This document shows, in pieces, positions 17,093 through 24,573 of a stretch of 28,074 nt of DNA. Position numbers and translations under genes: made by a program. The stretch is from Ancylobacter novellus (lineage in GTDB: Bacteria > Pseudomonadota > Alphaproteobacteria > Rhizobiales > Xanthobacteraceae): assembly GCA_003241485.1 (NCBI GenBank), contig QFQD01000047.1, positions 1-28,074 of the forward strand, written 5' to 3'. The notes below the pieces were generated by a model. It was not told the DNA's origin. It was given only the letters and a program-made list of their open reading frames with translations, and did not search any database. How positions within the stretch are numbered: the stretch's first letter is position 1; every line of letters starts with the position of its first letter.

Positions 17093-17285
17093 CCCTCATG
17101 ACGCAAACCGGTCTGGCGCCCGGTCGTGGTTGCGCTTAATCCCACCCACCCTGATCCGCGAGTGCAGCCTCTCCTTACGAAAGGTGCGCCCGGTCAAAGA
17201 CGGTGGTTGCACCGTTTCTTCTCGACGTGCACCCGAGCGCGGCGGCGGCCCCTGCCGCCGGCGGGCTGGGGCGAAAGGGAGCGCA

Positions 17286-17537
17286 ATGAGCGTCTCGGAC
17301 TTCGTGGGCCTGGTCGGCGTGACAGCCTATCTCGCAGCCTACGGCCTTCTGCAGCTGCGTCTTCTGGAAGTCTCGGACGGGCGCTACGCGGCACTGAACG
17401 CGCTGGGCGGGGTGGCGCTCATCTATTCGCTGTGGTCGAACTTCAACCTCTCATCCTTCATCGCCCAGGTGATGTGGCTGGCCTTCACCGTCATTGGCTG
17501 GATGCGCTCGCGGCAGGCACGGGCGCGCGGCGCCTGA
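17286..17537 (+). CDS. Small membrane protein, CBU_0592-like family
   Basis: This 83-residue hydrophobic protein has three predicted transmembrane segments: about residues 5-22 (FVGLVGVTAYLAAYGL), 35-50 (LNALGGVALIYSLW) and 56-74 (FIAQVMWLAFTVIGWM). It ends in a short basic tail. The pattern and length match the CBU_0592-like small membrane protein family, whose function is unknown. The ATG at 17286 is preceded by a good ribosome binding site (AAGGGAG). Frames starting further upstream (17130) have no such support and encode arginine-rich, non-family sequence. It stands alone and converges with the LysR gene. Confidence 0.75.
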   Translation: MSVSDFVGLVGVTAYLAAYGLLQLRLLEVSDGRYAALNALGGVALIYSLWSNFNLSSFIAQVMWLAFTVIGWMRSRQARARGA

Positions 17538-17628
17538 CCCTTGGGGCCCTGCCGGAGCGCCCGGCCGCGATAGAGCGCGCAACGGCAAGCTGTGCGGATG
17601 GCTCATACCTGCCGGCGCGCATCCCGGT

Positions 17629-18522
17629 TCAGCACACGCGATCCGCCTCCGACGCCGCGACGATCCACTCGCTCACCTCGCGCACGATGCGCCGCGCATG
17701 GCGATCCAGCGGACGCAGCAGATAAAAGCGCCCCGAGGGGCGCAGCCAGTGCTTATGGACCGGCACCAGCCGGCCGCTGCGCAGATGATCGGCGACCAGC
17801 CAGCTCCAGCCGAGCGTCACGCCGATCCCCTGCGCGGCCGCTTCAACTGCGAGCCGATAGTCGCCGAGCTTCCAGTCTCGGGCTCCGGCCGGTCGGGTGA
17901 CGGCCGCGTCGGTCAGCCAGTCGCCCCAGCCGAACCATTCGCGAACGGGATCGTCGATGCTCAGCAGGATCGGGCTTTCCTGCGCCTCAAGCGGTGCGGA
18001 ACCGGGGCTCGCCACCGGGACAATCTCCTCGACCGCAAGTTCCGTCACCGCCAGCCCCGCCGGCCGCTCGCGCCGATAGAAGATGGCAAGGTCATATTCG
18101 TCGGTCCGCAGATGGGCGACGTCATCGGTCACGCGCAGGCGCAGTTCGAGATCGGGGACGTCGGCCTTGAGAGCGGCAAGGCGCGGCAGCACCCACAGAT
18201 CGGCAATGCCGCGGGAACAGGCGATCGTGATCTGTCGCGGCCCCCGCCAGGCCCGGATGCCCTCCGTCGCGCCCGCGACGCCATCGAGCAGGCGGCTGAC
18301 CTCCTGCACATAGGTCTCGCCGGTCACCGTGGGAATCACGCCCTGCGGCGTGCGGGTGAAGAGCTTGGAGCCGATGAAGGATTCCAGCTTGCCGATCTGC
18401 CGGCTCACCGCGCTCTGGGTCAGGCCCAGCTCGGCGCCGGCACGTGAGAAGCTGCCAGCCCGTGCGGCGGTCTCGAACACCACCAGCGCGTCCAGCGGCG
18501 GCAATTGCCGTCCCTTTGCCAT
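17629..18522 (-). CDS. LysR family transcriptional regulator (GcvA-like)
   Basis: This 297-residue regulator has an N-terminal winged helix-turn-helix (residues 8-65: LDALVVFETAARAGSFSRAG, then LTQSAVSRQIGKLE). A periplasmic-binding-protein-like effector domain follows. The pattern PPLDALVVFE and the RxxPGVIPT-like wing (RTPQGVIPTVTG) place it near the GcvA group, which often regulates amino-acid metabolism. I chose the ATG at 18522, because the frame upstream of it is arginine-rich noise. No divergent partner gene lies immediately upstream, so its target is not evident; the transporter operon 1.5 kb downstream is a candidate but not demonstrated. Confidence 0.9.
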   Translation of the reverse strand: MAKGRQLPPLDALVVFETAARAGSFSRAGAELGLTQSAVSRQIGKLESFIGSKLFTRTPQGVIPTVTGETYVQEVSRLLDGVAGATEGIRAWRGPRQITIACSRGIADLWVLPRLAALKADVPDLELRLRVTDDVAHLRTDEYDLAIFYRRERPAGLAVTELAVEEIVPVASPGSAPLEAQESPILLSIDDPVREWFGWGDWLTDAAVTRPAGARDWKLGDYRLAVEAAAQGIGVTLGWSWLVADHLRSGRLVPVHKHWLRPSGRFYLLRPLDRHARRIVREVSEWIVAASEADRVC

Positions 18523-18780
18523 GCTGCCTGCACTCCGCTTCGCTCCGGTCCGACGGCGGCACCCGACTGATCGCCCCGGCGCGCACCCGCATTTCGGCGA
18601 GAGCAATGCAATGCCTGCCGGCCGAAGACCAGAACATCTTCCTCGCACGCCCACAGGCGGGAGCGACGGCCCCTGCGGGCCGCCACCGGATCAGGAGCAG
18701 AACGCGGGGGGCTGGGCGAGCGCAGGACAGCGACATAAGCGGGCAGCGACGCGCGACGTCGCACCTGACGCCAAGAAAGC
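18523..18780. other. Noncoding stretch between LysR gene and tRNA terminator
   Basis: I see no credible gene here. Several open frames cross this stretch and run into the tRNA remnant, but they lack ribosome binding sites. Their C-terminal sequence is the familiar artefact produced by translating a tRNA antisense. Confidence 0.5.
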
Positions 18781-18802
18781 AAAAACGCCCCGAAGGGCGT
18801 TT
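18781..18802 (-). terminator. Rho-independent terminator of the tRNA-Gly locus
   Basis: On the minus strand an 8-bp stem AAACGCCC/GGGCGTTT closed by a TTCG tetraloop is followed by a run of five T. It lies 28 bases beyond the CCA end of the tRNA-Gly remnant and points the same way. It is therefore most likely the original terminator of the tRNA gene, left in place when the mobile element split the locus. Confidence 0.75.
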
Positions 18803-18830
18803 GCTAACTATCAAATTCTATTGGGAAAAT

Positions 18831-18878
18831 TGGAGCGGGCGATGGGATTCGAACCCACGACCCCAACCTTGGCAAGGT
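18831..18878 (-). tRNA. 3' fragment of tRNA-Gly(GCC): attachment-site remnant
   Basis: Reading leftward, the 48 bases correspond to tRNA positions about 29-76. They include the anticodon loop TTGCCAA (anticodon GCC), the 3' anticodon strand GGTTG, a variable loop, the T-arm GTGGGTTCGAATCCCAT, the acceptor strand CGCCCGC, discriminator T and encoded CCA. Upstream of position 29 the sequence stops matching: positions 27-28 mispair with GGTTG, and there is no D-arm and no GCGGGCG 5' acceptor strand. The gene is thus broken in the anticodon stem, as expected for a tyrosine-recombinase attachment site. The intact copy should lie at the other end of the element, to the right of the window, on the minus strand. 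Confidence 0.85.
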
Positions 18879-19080
18879 GCCCGAGAGCCATTCGCTGCAA
18901 TATCCGCGAGTTTGCTAAAGCGCGATAAACTACTATAAACAAACGATTATTTTTTGAATGGTGCGCGCTAAAGGCCGCGTTTCATGCGCTATTTTGCGCT
19001 TCTGAGAGCTTGGAATTTGATTAGAATCCGGCTAGCCTCGTAAAATCTAAGCAAATTTTCGATAGGGCTTTGAACTCACT

Positions 19081-20391
19081 ATGGAAAAGCTGACGAAGCG
19101 TTTTATCGACGCGCTGGAAGTTCCGAAACCTTCCAAGGTTGGGGTCAAGGTTCGGGAGAGTTTTGCGTGGGATCGGGAGCTTCGAGGCTTCGGCGTCCAG
19201 GTCATGCCCTCGGGGCTGAAGAGCTTCGTGATCCAGTATCGCTCGCCCGAAGGACGGCCTCGTCGCACCGTGATTGGACGCTACGGGCTGATGACGGTCG
19301 AGGAGGCACGCCGGATCGCCCACGAGAAGCTGGTGGCCGTCTCCAAGGGTCTCGACCCGTTGGATAGCCCGGACAGCAAGGTGAAGGGCATCACGGTTGC
19401 CGAGGTATGCGACTGGTATCTGGCCGAGGCCGAGGCCGGCCGCATACTCGGCCGCAGCCGTCGCCCCATCAAGGCATCGACCCTGGCCATGGATAAGAGC
19501 CGGATCGAGGTTCACATCAAGCCATTGCTGGGCCGGCGGCTGATTGCCACGCTGAAGCTCGGGGATATCGAAGGAGCGCAGGCAGATATTGCCGTCGGCA
19601 GAACATCCAAACCTCGCGCGGGCAGTCGAGGTGGAGCGACCACCGGCGGGGAAGGGGTGGCCGCGCGCACCATGTCGACACTGCATTCCATCTTCGAACA
19701 CGCCGTTCGCCTTGGAAAGATCGACGCCAATCCCGCGCGCGGCGTTCGCCGGCTGGCCGGAAAGGCGCGCGAACGCCGCCTCAGCCGCAGCGAAATCGCC
19801 CGCTTTGGGAGGGCCATGCGTTTCGCTGCAGAGGCCGGAGAGCATCCGACGGGGCTGGCTGCCATCCGCTTCCTGCTCCTCACGGGTTTTCGGCGAATGG
19901 AGGGCCTTGGGGTGAAGCGGCTTTGGCTCAACACGGAGGAAGGCTCGGTCCGTTTTCCAGATACAAAAAGCGGAGCCCAGACACGGGTCATAGGCCGCGC
20001 TGCCATGGATCTTTTGCTGGGGCAGCCCAACATAGCATCACCGTACTTCTTCCCGGCGGATTGGGGCGAGGGCCACTTTATCGGCGTCGTTCGCGTCCTC
20101 GATCGGCTGTGTAGCAGCGCGAAGCTGGACGACGTGACTCCGCACACATTGAGGCACACATTTGCCAGCGTCGCGGCGGACCTGGGCTTTTCCGAACTGA
20201 CCATTGCCGCGCTACTGGGTCATGCGGCCCGCGGCGTGACGCAGCGCTATATCCATATAGACGAAGCGCTCAGGCTCGCAGCCGACAGGGTTGCCGACGA
20301 GATTGACGCGATCTTGGATGATCCCGATCGGGCTGTCCGAGCAGCCCGGTCGGGGCACCGGCCGGCGGCGATATCTCCACCATCGGAATGA
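19081..20391 (+). CDS. Tyrosine-type site-specific integrase (DUF4102/P4-like)
   Basis: This 436-residue recombinase has an N-terminal arm-binding DUF4102-type domain (about 1-95; LTKRFIDALEVP, the LRGFGVQVMPSG strand and IGRYGLMTVEEAR). The core-binding domain spans about 105-235 and contains a Gly/Arg-rich insertion near 180-200. The C-terminal catalytic domain has Arg271 (LTGFRRMEG), His355-x-x-Arg358 (HTLRH), His381 (LGHAARG) and nucleophile Tyr390 (TQRYIHID). All catalytic residues are present, so it should be active. The gene points into the element, away from the tRNA-Gly remnant 203 bases upstream, which is its likely attachment site. Its stop is 188 bases from the convergent ietS stop; that gap shows nothing I can name. 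Confidence 0.95.
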   Translation: MEKLTKRFIDALEVPKPSKVGVKVRESFAWDRELRGFGVQVMPSGLKSFVIQYRSPEGRPRRTVIGRYGLMTVEEARRIAHEKLVAVSKGLDPLDSPDSKVKGITVAEVCDWYLAEAEAGRILGRSRRPIKASTLAMDKSRIEVHIKPLLGRRLIATLKLGDIEGAQADIAVGRTSKPRAGSRGGATTGGEGVAARTMSTLHSIFEHAVRLGKIDANPARGVRRLAGKARERRLSRSEIARFGRAMRFAAEAGEHPTGLAAIRFLLLTGFRRMEGLGVKRLWLNTEEGSVRFPDTKSGAQTRVIGRAAMDLLLGQPNIASPYFFPADWGEGHFIGVVRVLDRLCSSAKLDDVTPHTLRHTFASVAADLGFSELTIAALLGHAARGVTQRYIHIDEALRLAADRVADEIDAILDDPDRAVRAARSGHRPAAISPPSE

Positions 20392-20579
20392 GGCATGCCC
20401 AAGTGTGGCGTTCCACGACGGTAAGGATGTGTAGCCGTAGGGCTGCAGGTGATCTGCTCCGATACGAAGGCGAGCTACCAGCGTTCATACGGCCCCATGG
20501 GGATATTCATGGGTCCCCGCGTCCCGATTTCAGTGATCGTCTGCGGCCGTATCATGGAAGGCTATGCAAATATGAGGAC

Positions 20580-23111
20580 TCAGCCCTGCACCCGCACGAA
20601 AGTGCGCGGCTGGACTTGAATGTTCGCACGAACCTGCTCGTAGATCTGCGCCGCTCCGGGCATTTCGATCGTGACCGCAATACCGAACGGAATCGCCTCG
20701 TCGATTGGAGTTCCTTGATCTTTTTCTCGCTGAACCTGAAGCGGGATCGAAGCGCCATTGGCGATCACGCCGATGCGTGCATCACGCCATCTACGATGGA
20801 CGATCGTTCCGCTCTCAGATTGGCTGTTGGACGGTTGGCTCGTGGAGGTCCCAACGCCTGCGATCTCCAGACTGTCGGGCTGAAGCGAGTCGATCTTCAG
20901 TTTGACGGCACGGTAGGCAAGGTGCCCAGGCCGGATTGGTGTGAACCATGCTAGCGTTGCCCGCACCTCCCGAATGCTTGCGCTGGCGCCGAGGGCTGGG
21001 GGGATCGGAATATCGAAAGCCAGCGATCCTTCTATCGGCAGCGTGCCGGTCGCCCACATGGTGGCTCGATCCGCAGCACAAGCAATCGCATCTTCCGGAT
21101 CGACAAAGCCGTATCCCAGATGACGGCAAACCTCTCGTCGCCAATGTTCATGGTGCAAAGTAGCTGTCGGATCGATGAGGGGGCGGATGAACGTCTCTGC
21201 ATCACGCCAGGAGGCACAATGAACGAGGAGTGCCTTGAGCAGCGCCGCTCGCTGAGCTAGCGGCATCCCCCCGATCAACTGAGGATAAGCATTCTCCAGG
21301 GCGTCAAAGATGCGATGAGTGGTATGTGTAGCAAGTGCGGTCGCTGCGCTGGTCCCTAGCGTGAAATGCAATCCCATTGCGCCGTTCTCAGGAGGCGCGG
21401 CAACCTTCAGCCCCCAGTATCTGCTCGGATTGGGATGCGAGAGCAGCACCGGCGGCGCGGCCACGGGATCCAGTCGCACAGGCTGGCGACCGCCGGCGAA
21501 CAGCGCTTCCGGCTTTGTCCCGCGCCGCAATCCGAGGCCTAACCGAGACGAGAGGTTCGGCATCTCTCGGTCGGCATATGGTGGAAACGGCGAGGCGCCT
21601 CGAAAGACCTCTTGAGAGGCATCGCGATGCCAGGCGCCGATCGTCAATGCGTTGACGCTGTCGGCAGGAGCAAGGAGGCGACGATCGGCCTTCAGAGCAT
21701 CCAGGCCCCGAAGAACCGCATTGGCTTTATCTGCAGGGTCCGCCGCTTGGAATGCCGCAGAATCTGCGTAATCCGCGAGCGTCACGCCGTCTCCAGCATT
21801 TCCTGCACTGACCAGGAAAAGAATGCCATAGGTGAACGCCAAATAATCCAGCGCGCGGCCCCAGGTCGATATCTTGCCTGCAAAGGGTTTGGTTATGTCG
21901 CCCAGCGAGATGTTGACGACAATCACTTGGGTGCCACCCTCGGCACGCATGCGCATCACCGCTTCGACGATAACGTCGATCACCAGCTTGTCGCTGTCGA
22001 AGAGCTCATCTCCAAATGCCGGCGCATACATGACAGGTCGGAAGTAGACGCGTCGGCTTACGGGTGATGGTTGTTCGTTCAGATCACCGTGCAGCACAAG
22101 CGAGGCCATTGCGGTGCCGTGAACGCGAGCTCCCACCGCTCGAGCCTCTAGGTCGTCGGGGTCGTCTATCGTGAGCCAATCACGGAGCAATGGGTGAGCC
22201 TGCACCGGTACAGCATCGAAGACGGCAGCGATCGGCTCGGGATTTGTCGGCAAGGGGCGAGCCGCGTCCAAGCCGAGTCGATCAGCAGCCTCGATCGGGG
22301 TTCCTACGCTCTGGGGAACAATCGACGCGATTGGATCGGCACCGGCCAATGAATGCAGGTCGAGTTCGGCGATTCGATGGATCTCGGCCGCGGACACATC
22401 AGCCAGGATCGCATGGTAAGCGAACGCCGCTCGGCGAGAGCGATGAATGATCTGCCCGCCGGTCTCTGCGATCCTGGCGGCGATCTCGTCCTCTGCGGAT
22501 CGTGATGCCGCTTCGCTGCTCCGAAATACCAGTTCGATTTCAATCCTGAATAGATCGTTGTCGGGCGCGCCATCGGCGATGGCGCGAAAATAATCGCGAT
22601 TGCGGGGTGAAACGCGATCAGCAGGCCCCCAGGGGCGGACCGCTCGCAGTTGCTGAAACAGATCGCGCCAGGGCGTATAGTTCCGGGGCACGGTTCCGTT
22701 GCGTCCCCAGCCTTCCCAAAGCGAAACGATTTCGCGTAGGGCGCCGAGCTGAGGCACAAGCAAGTAGAATTCTGGATTCTTATCCAGCTCGTCCGCTTCC
22801 AGTTCTTCTTCGCCAGCGAATTCGAGCCCCGAGATCCGCGCAACGGCATTGGCGAAATGCTGGATCGAGCCGGTGACTTCGAAGACCAGAAGGCGTTCCG
22901 GCGCCAGCGAATTGGCATCCGCACGCAATTGCAGCGCGGCGTCCTGCCGATTCAATACATTGCTGAGCTGGCGAAAAACCGGGCCGTACGCCTGGACTTG
23001 GGCATCCCGGTCAAACCGTCTTGCTCGTCCCCCGCCGCCGCCCGACGCTCGTCGAGCCACGTCCCTTGGATTGTTCAGCCGAAGAAGAGGTTTTTCCGGG
23101 TCGTGTGGCAT
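20580..23111 (-). CDS. ietS: Subtilisin-like S8 serine protease, toxin-type component of an ietAS module
   Basis: This protein of about 843 residues has a complete S8 catalytic triad: Asp299 (AVFDAVP), His331 (HGTAMASL) and Ser588 (LGTSAATA), with oxyanion Asn438 (SAGNAG). A family-specific N-terminal region of about 290 residues precedes the protease (PLLRLNNP…GGGGGRARR…), and a beta-rich C-terminal domain follows it. No signal peptide is seen, so the protease acts inside the cell, unusual for subtilisins. With the AAA ATPase directly upstream this matches IetS, the protease toxin of the IetA/IetS system first described for Ti-plasmid stability and incompatibility. I chose ATG at 23111; a TTG at 23150 is possible. 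The conserved N-terminus lies inside the overlap with ietA, so the roughly 100-base overlap is genuine. Confidence 0.88.
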   Translation of the reverse strand: MPHDPEKPLLRLNNPRDVARRASGGGGGRARRFDRDAQVQAYGPVFRQLSNVLNRQDAALQLRADANSLAPERLLVFEVTGSIQHFANAVARISGLEFAGEEELEADELDKNPEFYLLVPQLGALREIVSLWEGWGRNGTVPRNYTPWRDLFQQLRAVRPWGPADRVSPRNRDYFRAIADGAPDNDLFRIEIELVFRSSEAASRSAEDEIAARIAETGGQIIHRSRRAAFAYHAILADVSAAEIHRIAELDLHSLAGADPIASIVPQSVGTPIEAADRLGLDAARPLPTNPEPIAAVFDAVPVQAHPLLRDWLTIDDPDDLEARAVGARVHGTAMASLVLHGDLNEQPSPVSRRVYFRPVMYAPAFGDELFDSDKLVIDVIVEAVMRMRAEGGTQVIVVNISLGDITKPFAGKISTWGRALDYLAFTYGILFLVSAGNAGDGVTLADYADSAAFQAADPADKANAVLRGLDALKADRRLLAPADSVNALTIGAWHRDASQEVFRGASPFPPYADREMPNLSSRLGLGLRRGTKPEALFAGGRQPVRLDPVAAPPVLLSHPNPSRYWGLKVAAPPENGAMGLHFTLGTSAATALATHTTHRIFDALENAYPQLIGGMPLAQRAALLKALLVHCASWRDAETFIRPLIDPTATLHHEHWRREVCRHLGYGFVDPEDAIACAADRATMWATGTLPIEGSLAFDIPIPPALGASASIREVRATLAWFTPIRPGHLAYRAVKLKIDSLQPDSLEIAGVGTSTSQPSNSQSESGTIVHRRWRDARIGVIANGASIPLQVQREKDQGTPIDEAIPFGIAVTIEMPGAAQIYEQVRANIQVQPRTFVRVQG

Positions 23112-24108
23112 CTGTACTTTCTGGCGCGACTCTCGTTGCCCAAAGCTCAACTTGCTCGCGCAAGATATCTTTCAGTGCCCTATTGGCCAGAGAGAGAATA
23201 TGCTGGCGCCGCACGGTCTGGCAGAATTCGAGTGCTTCAGCAAAGCTAATGCTGCCGAGCTTCCCTGCTAAGGTTTTCGGCTCGATGCCGGCCGGTTCCG
23301 GCCACGTGTCGAACTGACGATCCAGGAAGGCTGCAAGCGCTTCCCGTGTCGGATGCGGCAGTGCAAGACGAAGCTGAAACCGCCGCCACACGGCGCGATC
23401 GAGCAACTCGGCATGGTTCGTCGCAGCCACGGTCACGACGTAGCTCGGCAGTTTATCGATCTGCATCAGGAGGAACGAGACGACGCGCTTGATCTCGCCG
23501 GTCTCATGGCTGTCGCCACGCTCTTTTCCGATTGAATCGAATTCATCGAAGAACAGGACGCATGGCACGGTTCGGGCATAGTCGAAGAGACGCGCCAATC
23601 GCGTATTGGTCTCGCCGAGGAAGGAGCCGACCAAGGCATCATAGCGGACGGTGAAGAACTGGACTGCGAGTGCCTCGGCTATTCCCTCGGCAACCGACGT
23701 TTTGCCGTTGCCAGGCGGGCCGGACAGCAGGATCCGATGACGGGGTTGCATCCCATGGGCTCTGAGCAGGTCCGCTCTATGCTGCTCTTCAATCAGTTGC
23801 CTGGTCTGCTGGGTTACCGGCAGAGGAAGAATCAGGTCTTCCAGCCGTTGCCGCGGCTCCGTTTCGAGGATCGTATCCTTGCCCGTTTGAGCGATTGGAG
23901 CCGAAGCGACCGGCGGCGTGACGGCAACGGCATTCAATGCACGCTGAAGGCGATCTGCAAGCGTGTGGTGATTCTTGCTTCGTTCTTCCGCAACGGCAGC
24001 CTCTACGGAAGAACGCAAAGCGGCTCGATCGCCGGTCGCGCCGGCGCGGACAATCGACAGAAGGAGATCGCTTCGAGCCACAGGCGTCACGTCCGAACAG
24101 AAAATCAC
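23011..24108 (-). CDS. ietA: AAA-family ATPase, antitoxin-type component of an ietAS module
   Basis: This 365-residue protein has a single AAA domain. Walker A is GPPGNGKT (130-137) and Walker B is LFFDEFDS (185-192). A sensor-1-like VTVAATNHAELLD segment and an arginine-finger-type AVWRRFQ segment follow. The N-terminal 110 residues are helical (an adaptor-like region), and the C-terminus is a low-complexity Ser/Arg/Gly tail encoded where the gene overlaps ietS. It resembles the ATPase IetA that is always paired with the S8 protease IetS; it is thought to neutralise or control the protease, or act with it as an anti-phage sensor. The start is GTG at 24108, with GAGG just upstream; no other early start is available. 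Base use is less GC-rich than in neighbouring genes, a sign of transfer. Confidence 0.87.
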   Translation of the reverse strand: MIFCSDVTPVARSDLLLSIVRAGATGDRAALRSSVEAAVAEERSKNHHTLADRLQRALNAVAVTPPVASAPIAQTGKDTILETEPRQRLEDLILPLPVTQQTRQLIEEQHRADLLRAHGMQPRHRILLSGPPGNGKTSVAEGIAEALAVQFFTVRYDALVGSFLGETNTRLARLFDYARTVPCVLFFDEFDSIGKERGDSHETGEIKRVVSFLLMQIDKLPSYVVTVAATNHAELLDRAVWRRFQLRLALPHPTREALAAFLDRQFDTWPEPAGIEPKTLAGKLGSISFAEALEFCQTVRRQHILSLANRALKDILREQVELWATRVAPESTDATRPGKTSSSAEQSKGRGSTSVGRRRGTSKTV

Positions 24109-24135
24109 TAGGCCTCAAAAGTTAACATCTTGGGG

Positions 24136-24155
24136 AAGCCCTTGACAGAGGGCTT
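24136..24155. promoter_or_regulatory. Inverted repeat upstream of ietA, possible autoregulatory site
   Basis: AAGCCCT-TGACAG-AGGGCTT is a perfect 7-bp inverted repeat with a 6-base centre, ending 28 bases upstream of the ietA start codon. The position suits an operator for autoregulation, which is common in toxin-antitoxin operons, or a short mRNA hairpin. No T-run follows it in either direction, so I do not call it a terminator. Confidence 0.35.
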
Positions 24156-24268
24156 GAGCGAACGGAGCTGCGCCAAGGTGGGCTATCCACGAACGAGCCG
24201 GGTCGACTGGAGCCCGGAGGCATCTCCCGTTACCTCGACCTATCAGCCTATACCATCGGAGAGACGCT

Positions 24269-24319
24269 GGTTTTTCTCGGCCCGGCAAGCCCACCGAAAA
24301 CGCCTTCATCGAAGGGTTT
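24269..24319 (+). pseudogene. IS3-family transposase (orfB) fragment
   Basis: The plus-strand frame reads GFSRPGKPTENAFIEGF. This is the highly conserved block around the catalytic Glu of IS3-type DDE transposases (consensus …SxPGKPTDNAFIESFN…). The similarity ends abruptly after this block, the expected downstream NGRLR-type sequence is absent, and I see no upstream Asp motifs in frame. It is a short relic of a degraded or recombined insertion sequence. Confidence 0.6.
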
Positions 24320-24413
24320 AGAGCATTGGCCGATCGCTTGAATCTGGCGGGCTTTTCAAATGGGGGCCGAGATGATTCAAGCTTTCTGCCGAAGTTAGAC
24401 GCCGGCAGGCATA

Positions 24414-24479
24414 GTGAAGGCGCTGTCGCTCGATCCTCGGGGCCGTGTTCTCGCCGCGGCGGCGGGTGGCAGTCGGTTT
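24414..24479 (+). pseudogene. IS630-family transposase N-terminal fragment
   Basis: From the GTG at 24414 the frame reads VKALSLDPRGRVLAAAAGG, the typical first residues of IS630-type transposases (consensus M-KALSLDLRxRVLAA…GGxSxRxAA). Resemblance is lost after about 22 codons, and the conserved leader of the DUF932 gene begins a few bases later. It is a truncated end of an insertion sequence abutting the backbone module. Confidence 0.6.
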
Positions 24480-24490
24480 GTCCAGTGCAG

Positions 24491-24565
24491 AGAGTGAGAG
24501 GCCGGATGGGATTTCCGTGACGGGTTGAGGGCCGAGAGAGAGTCTTCCGGCGCCCGTCATGGAGG
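24491..24565 (+). promoter_or_regulatory. Conserved structured leader, copy 1 (upstream of DUF932 gene)
   Basis: Blocks shared with copy 2, in the same order and near-identical spacing, are: AGAGTGAGAGG (24491-24501), CGTGACGGGTTG (24516-24527), GGCCGAGAGAGAG (24530-24542), CGCCCGTC (24551-24558) and the Shine-Dalgarno GGAGGTG (24561-24567). GACGGG (24519-24524) can pair with CCCGTC (24553-24558), and inside it GCCG (24531-24534) with CGGC (24548-24551), leaving a purine-rich GAGAGAGA loop. The hairpin ends 2 bases before the Shine-Dalgarno, so it could govern translation start. Function is inference. Confidence 0.6.
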
Positions 24566-24573
24566 TGTTCCCC

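Larger units (their letters stand above)
24109..24490. other. Scar region between ietA and the DUF932/ParB module
   Basis: No intact gene is present between the ietA start and the leader of the DUF932 gene. The stretch holds the inverted repeat near ietA and two transposase fragments described separately; the remainder (about 24160-24260 and 24325-24410) I cannot identify. The long minus-strand open frame across it (24115-24747) has no family resemblance and overlaps the DUF932 gene antisense, so it is not called. Confidence 0.5.

Noticed and set aside
18329..18938. Plus-strand open frames ending in RWDSNPRPQPWQG or MGFEPTTPTLAR
   Set aside because: These are classic artefacts of translating the antisense of a tRNA T-arm and anticodon region; they coincide with the tRNA-Gly remnant and have no ribosome binding site.
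20388..20954. 188-codon plus-strand frame after the integrase
   Set aside because: Most of it is antisense to ietS and it has no recognisable features.
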